A stretch of DNA of 64,000 nucleotides from Perca fluviatilis. Its lineage: Eukaryota > Chordata > Actinopteri > Perciformes > Percidae. The position numbers and the translations under genes are program-made. The first letter of the stretch is position 1; every line of letters starts with the position of its first letter. This document shows positions 57,879 to 64,000 of this stretch, one piece after another. A model generated the notes under the pieces. That model searched no databases. It was given only the letters and a program-made list of their open reading frames with translations, and had not been told where the DNA came from. The DNA is taken from assembly GCF_010015445.1 (NCBI RefSeq), contig NC_053118.1, forward strand, positions 10,462,407 to 10,526,406, given 5' to 3'.

Positions 57879-60800
57879 ACATTTAAGAGGAACATTTTCA
57901 TTTTATTCAATGGTGATTTACAGTTTTACTGGGCTTTTTCAACGGAAAATAAAGCCATAGTGTTGAAAGGGTCCTGGATGACCACAGCCAAGTGCCTGTG
58001 ACATTTCAAGGTTGGTGAGCCTTTCCTTACCTGTGTGCTCTCATTCTCTCTTCCTCTCTACGTGAGGATGGACTTAAGAATGCCTAATCACACATGAAAG
58101 AGTTGCCCTACTTCCAAAACCTCTTCCAAAGTCTTCACTACTTCAAAGAGCTAATTACGTTTCCAAAGTGAGGTGTCATTCTTTTCAAAAGGTTATATTT
58201 GATGATAATCGTGGTGATTTGCTGACTAAAATATTGCTGATGATTACACACAAAGCTTAGCAAAAGAGGTTTATCATGTGCAGACTTAGTAAAGATGTGA
58301 ATGCCCCAGTGTCCAGACAAGTCAGAAACCAACTTTTCTTTCTTGGTGGAGAGTCTTTGCTGAGTCCATGTGAAAGCAACATTCTTCATGCGTTAATGCT
58401 TTTTGAAGAGAAAAAGAATAAAGTAATTCAAAGTAAAAGTAACACAATTCTCTTGAAAAACATTTTTTTTTGTGTGTGTGTGTAGGCTACCCTGTAAGGC
58501 TCATAAATCATGCATGAACCACTAGAATTACTTCATATTTGCATATATTCATAAATACAGCCAAACATTGTATTCCACAAGACAAGTGCTAATGATTCTT
58601 AGTGTCACTGTTACCTTGGTTTCTTGTCTTTTCAGTTCTCTGGCTATGTGACCCTATTTCAAAGGCTTATTCCAAACAGCATGAGTCAGCCTCTCTTAAT
58701 GAGATGCGTAGGCTGATTACGCTATGGTAAACAGCTCGAGGCTACACCGTTGTGGTGTTGTCATTCAGTTGTGTGTATACTGTCACAGCACATGCATTCT
58801 AAGTGCCAGTCAGAAAAGACTGGATCGCTGGAGTCTAAAGAGGTATTCAGCCAGCATTAGCATTCAAAGATCATTGGTTGCAGCAATGAAGTAATGCAAG
58901 TCTGTTTTTTTGTGCAAGCTTTTCATCTTCTGTGTCTGTGACTGTGCCCACAGAGCAGACAAGTGTGTGTGCATCTATGAAAAACAGCCATTACGTCCTG
59001 AAATGGCAATAAAATGCCAAATGAAGAGATTTCCAGGAAAGGTAATAAAAATTAATGATCCATATTAGGCAATGTTGTTCCCGTTCTCTTCACAGAGGCT
59101 GTAAATCCACAACCAGTATTACAGATGTTAAAGTAATATTTCGTTTATTTAGCGAGCTTTCCTGGTGTTTTTGGCCGTGGAAGCAAGGTGCTACGCCCAA
59201 GTGCTTGGACACTCATTTCTAACCGCTTCCTTTTACTTTCCCTCTCACCAATTTATTCATGTAAAATTAAACTTGTTCAACACGTAAAGTGCAGCCAACA
59301 ACAATGCTACTAATGCCAAGACAATCGGTATGATAATATTGAGCAATTCATTCAAACTCCAGCATAACGGCTGCATTACAGATGCAGTGCATCGGTGCTT
59401 TCCATTCAGTGTCAGAATCATATTCAGAGGTGGCATCGTCTGTGAGAATGTCACTCTTGTGACACACAGAGGATCATAAATGCCTGAGGGAAGCCACTAA
59501 CGTTGCAGACTTCAAACAGATTCATCCGCAGCATGTAATGCACCACACTGTAGGTTTTCAAACATATACAATCCCCCTCTTCTCTTTCTGTCTTCCTCCA
59601 TGGTTGGCACCGTGCCTCACAGCCAACACCAGGCTTCCCCTCATACAGCCAACTAAACGTGTTTGGGGGATTTAATAAGGGATTTGCTTGAAGCGACAGC
59701 ATTTTACATGCCAAGCTCAAGTGTATTTCCAGAGGTCTCATGCATAAGCTCTTTATCCTTGAGCAGTGCACAGCTAAATCACCCTTATTGATATTTGTTT
59801 GGTTCATCTGTAAGTCGATCCCTTCAGGTAAGGCAGAGGAGCAGCTAAGCTGCTGCCATCAGCTAATTTTCCAAAGGTGTTATTACACTCCTCCATCTTG
59901 TTAATGGCCATACTCTGTGTGTGTGCGCCAGTATGTGAGTATTCACATGACTTTGTGTAGGTGTTGGAAAATGGAGACAGGCAGAGCAATAAGAATTTTG
60001 AGATAATATACAGTATATGAAGCAGGAGTAAAAGGTAAAAGTTTCGGGAAATGTGCTTATTTATTACCTTCTTGACGAACGTTAGATGAAAAGATCCTTA
60101 CCAGTCTCATGTCTGTCTGTTTAATATGAAGCTACAGCCCAAAGCTTAGCTTTGCTTAGCATAAACACTGGAAAACAGGGGAAACAGCTAGCCTGGCCCT
60201 GTAAGAAGGTAACAAAACTGGCCTACCAGCACCTCTAAATCTCACTGATAGAGTTGCAGAGTGGGAGAAGCTATTTTGGGTGCCCCTGGTCCCAGAAGTA
60301 AAAGTCCCTGACATTTTCTTCCTATAGAAGAATGTTACGTGACTCATTGTTTGAGCACATATATGGCTCGGTTAAGCACAAAACCCTCCTGGTTATTCAT
60401 CAGCATAAAAGACTAGGAGCTGCGTTCAAAAATATCTAACATGAACTACAAATTCCAAGGTTCATTTCGACAAGAAACATCCAATCACTGAGCTTAAAAT
60501 TCCATAACGTGCCACTAACAGCGATAGAAAGCTAAAGATTACTGTGTTCGAAAAGATGTGATAATACATTCTGCAGCTTTGATCAATTCACTTTCAAATT
60601 CTGGGTCAATTTAGGATGTGTTCGGCAACTATGGTGTTTGGCATGTATTCAGCAACATGGGTATTGTAGTGTTAAGAGCCGCCCTCCATGCCAAAATGAT
60701 GGACAAAACAGGATTTCTCAAAATAAAGAAGTTGATATAATTTTACCTGGCGGTCATACTATAAATCTACAGGATTGTTACATTATTCAGGAGAGTCCTG

Positions 60801-63210
60801 TGTTTCTATGTTAAGTAACATTGAGGATATTTTTTTTAATCAAGTGGCTGTAGCTTCATATTTAGCGTATGCTCATCTAACTCTTAGCAAGAGAGCGAAT
60901 AAGCATCTCTCCCAAAATGTCGAACCATTCCTTTAATAGTGTGCAGCGTGCATGTGTGCACTCAGGCTTTAGGCTCACAGTAGAAAGAACTGCCTCTCTT
61001 TGGTCATACAATCAGACATATTCATATCTGTGGTGAGCTTGCCCTCCATCTATCACTGGAGAGTGAGGCCAAAAAGACAAAAAGATTTCCACTTCGATTG
61101 ATTGCTTTGGAGGGAAGACTAAAGCCAAACTCCACAGGGATATTACTTCATTCTTGGTTGCTCCCTCCACTGCTCTGCTCAGACAGGATATTTTTAGTCA
61201 ATGTGCATATTGGATTTTTGGAAAGCTCATTGTATTGCAAATGTAGTTCACAAGCCTTCTCAGAATGCACTTAACATCTTTGTTTATCCAAGCCCTTTCC
61301 CAGGGTTTCATTTCTACATGACATTAAAAGACATGCAAAAAATGGGAATTCTGCCTGTGTGTGTGTTTTCTTCAACTCAGTTTATTATTACTGTACTGTA
61401 GATGCCCCCCTCCTCATCTTGTCCTCTTCATTTCCTTGTGCCATACTATTTTGAAACCCTGGTTGGTTCAGCAGTGTCCTATTCTGCGTAGTAAGATTGA
61501 ACAAAACCCTATTTTTACATTTTTCAAATCGATTTACGGGACGGTCAGCCGAGTTCTGCATGGTTGACACCGAAAACAGTCCTCAGAATCGCTTCATCAC
61601 CCGCTAACTGGTTAACTTCACTGATGCCGGCAATCAGGCCTGCCATAACCAGACACGGGAACGTCTGCAGAATAATTTCCTGTGTTGTGCTTGGCACCTT
61701 AAAATCACTGTCTCAGACGGATAAACTATCAGCGCTTTGGCTCCTATGGTAGATGAGAGAGGAAATGAGGTGATCGGTTGGATCAATCTTACAGTAAAAC
61801 CACTCAACCGCTGCAGTAAGGCAATACAGGTTGCATGTCTCTTTCTCTCTGTGTCTCTCTCAGCCACTCTGATCATCCACTACAGTGATTTTTAAAATGG
61901 ACTGTTTGCGATGGCAGTGGCCATGCCCCTGGCAGTGATGTGGTTACACAGTGGCTGCTTTCACAATAACATTACCATCATATTTGTTGTGAGTTGAATG
62001 CCTCTTCAGCTTAGCAGATTGGGGTAATGTATACATATTGCACAAACAAATCACAAGCTTGTTTCACCTCTTGATCACCTCGCTGTTCAGTCCCTTCTGT
62101 TGTAAATCACGCAGTCTTGCTGGGCTCCATTGATTTAATTTGTATCAAATTGCTAATTCAGTTATTCATCATGCATGGCCTCCCGTGTAGCTTGTTTCCC
62201 CCATTATGCCTATGCATTTACCTCTAATTACAGTAAATAATGATTGCTTGCTAGTTTGCTGCAGTAAATACTGTAAGTGGGCTAGAGTGTGGCCTTCATC
62301 AGTGAGCCAAGAAATCAGCTCGTTTATCTCCTCCTACAACATGTGACCAACAGTACGCAATGGAAAGACATAGGGATGTAACAATACCAAAAACTCACAG
62401 TACGATAACATCAATATAATTCAATATACAATATTGTATCACAATATTAAAAGAAACAGAGAAATAATGATTTGAAAAAAAGTGTCTGTTGGTAAATAAT
62501 AAATCTGATATGTTTGCATTTTTGTATTCGTATAAAATGTTTCTATGTTTTCCTGGCAGTGGATGCTCTTAGGCGTTATGCATGCGATTTATCTAAAAAA
62601 ATTAACATGTTATTATTTGTTTTAACATAAAGTAAGCATTTTATCAAGTTTGACCCCAACCTCTTCCCGTTATCGCAGCTCAGTGCTCGTGCACTTCTAC
62701 ATTTTACTCTTAAGTGTACCTGCACTTTTTCTTGCGTCAGAGAGATTGACTCTAACGTTGCATAAACTACACTACCCAGAGGGCACTACGTGACTTATCT
62801 CAGTTCTGAAAAGCTGTCTGATGCCTGCAGCCTGACCGTAACATATTTTTTACTGCTGAAAACCTAGAAACTAAAAAGAAGTGTGTCAAGTTTGTAAGTC
62901 GTTATGTTAACCTGGCTTCAGAAAGGTAGTAAAAGAACATGTGTGCCAGAGCCAGACACATCAACAGAGGTCCAAGTCCAACCAAACATCAGGTACGATT
63001 CATGAGTCTGCAGCTACCAACCTTAACCTTACCTTAGTCAATGACACCGACGTCAACAACAACGTGAGTAACGAAACGCATGGATGGCCTGACTGTTGGT
63101 CAAAGGACCAAATTATGTATTTTAAAGTTTTTAAAGATACCAAACTGGGCTGCAAAACATGTAGCAGCATCCCATCACTTGCTGGCCAGACAGAGAGGGG
63201 ACTAAAGCTG
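57879..63210. other. Long intergenic stretch with few recognisable repeats
   Basis: No gene is supported; frames are at most about 120 codons (for example 59451-59807) and none has a domain signal. Short TG and AT tracts occur, and around 62366-62460 there is an AT-rich stretch like that at 46800-47140. In this TE-poor interval, distal regulatory elements of tmem74 or its next neighbour would be plausible, without specific evidence. Confidence 0.45.
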
Positions 63211-63216
63211 TAAAGA

Positions 63217-63219
63217 GAA

Positions 63220-63270
<51 letters not shown>
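63217..63270. repeat. (CA)n microsatellite
   Basis: About 26 CA units, uninterrupted. Confidence 0.95.
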
Positions 63271-63271
<1 letters not shown>

Positions 63272-63481
63272 CTTGTTTAAATACATATATTTATGTTGTT
63301 AATAAATAAAAATAAATTGTTGTTGTACCAGCAATATCTCCAAGTTTTGTTTTTCACTGTAGAAATCTCAAATGTCATAATGATTTGCCAATGCAAGAGA
63401 GTACCGGCACCTTTTTTTCCCCACTTCAAGCACTGGTTACGCTTCGTGTGATACGTGTGCCTCGGCAAACACGAGTAAATG

Positions 63482-64000
63482 ATGACAGAGGAGACGGCGC
63501 CCGCTCTGCTGAACGGAATATTTCGTTATAAAAAGCTTCCAGATGAAAGTTTTGATAAAACCAAGGTTCTGTGCACTGATTGCTTCCACCGAAGCACGAC
63601 ACATTTGAGGTACCATCTTCGGGCGAAAACACATTTTTGCTGATTTTAGCAAAGATGCTAGAGCTGAGACAGAGTCAACAAGCCGTGCTCATCAAACGAC
63701 ACTGGCGGAGTGCAGCCGAGGGCAAGTTTGTCAGCAAAATGACAACAGCAAAGCTAACTAGTGCAATCGCTAAATGGGTCGCTACAGACTGTATAGGCCC
63801 ATCAACATAGTTCAGGACCGGGGTCTTCAAGACATCATTCAGATACATACAAGCTATACCTTTGAAGGGAACTATTGTTACGAGAATACATGAACTGTAC
63901 GACGCTGAAAAAGCTACGAAAGCGAGGCAGTTGGCAGAAGGTACTTTTATTGCACTTACTGGAGACCACTGGACATGGTCGTCAACAAGCAGGTGTATAT
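63482..64000 (+). pseudogene. hAT transposase (ZBED-like), N-terminal part, runs off the window
   Basis: A 53-codon frame from ATG 63482 to TGA 63643 encodes NGIFRYKKLPDESFDKTKVL then CTDCFHRSTTHLRYHLRAKTH, a BED-type zinc finger (Cys-x2-Cys ... His-x6-His as read here). Beyond the stop, other frames read MTTAKLTSAIAKWVATDC, then GTIVTRIHELYDAEKATKAR and QLAEGTFIALTGDHWTWSS, the conserved start of the hAT catalytic region. At least three frameshifts or stops are present. The remainder lies past the window end. A domesticated ZBED host gene is unlikely given the damage. Confidence 0.8.

Noticed and set aside
59451..59989. Two adjoining minus-strand frames that might be exons
   Set aside because: No domain, no conserved motif, and flanking splice sites are not convincing.
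63579..63810. Domesticated ZBED host gene
   Set aside because: Frameshifts and stops separate the BED finger from the catalytic core, as expected for a dead transposon.

Overview
The window reads as teleost fish nuclear DNA. Two vertebrate protein genes can be recognised, and nearly everything else is layered transposable-element (TE) debris, microsatellites and unassigned intergenic sequence. The fish call rests on abundant CR1/L2-type LINE pieces, Tc1/mariner, hAT and PIF/Harbinger elements, many small inverted-repeat elements with TTAA target duplications, and long CA/TG runs. There are no operons, ribosomal RNA genes or CRISPR arrays. One tRNA-derived SINE is present.

Host genes. (1) A thyrotropin-releasing hormone receptor (TRHR, class A GPCR) lies on the minus strand: coding exon 1 at 21327-22133, a phase-0 GT-AG intron of about 3.2 kb, and coding exon 2 at 17719-18159, giving 415 residues. 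(2) TMEM74, a two-pass autophagy-linked membrane protein of 277 residues, lies on the plus strand at 55429-56262, with a likely non-coding first exon ending near 54685. The pair is head-to-head, as I recall for human TMEM74-TRHR on 8q23, which supports both calls.

Layout. 1-1.24 kb: end of a Harbinger-type element with a Myb-like pseudogene. 2.6-17 kb: LINE/SINE tails and at least ten inverted-repeat elements, several nested. 17.7-22.6 kb: trhr. 23.2-32.5 kb: two decayed LINEs, each split by a DNA transposon, a deleted Tc1 element, an inverted-repeat element carrying three tandem CTCF-like motifs, and a solo LTR. 34.2-38.9 kb: a near full-length L2 LINE inside one small element that sits inside another. 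38.9-42.3 kb: a mariner relative, foldback elements and a 1.4-kb hAT with an exact 8-bp target duplication. 44.2-48.6 kb: a hAT element stretched to 4.4 kb by four independent insertions. 51.3-52.7 kb: two LINE 3' fragments. 54.3-56.3 kb: tmem74. 57.2-57.9 kb: a small hAT. 58-63 kb: few recognisable repeats. 63.5-64 kb: start of a decayed hAT transposase with a BED zinc finger.

The main result is structural. Exact target duplications, and in two cases a reconstructable empty site, allow insertions to be separated and ordered in time. At least 13 element copies share the TTAA target, suggesting repeated mobilisation by piggyBac-like machinery. The most interesting functional lead is the tandem CTCF-like cluster (27865-27950) between the two divergent genes. 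No clearly new enzyme system was found. Family names for small repeats rest partly on memory of teleost repeats and are marked as inference.
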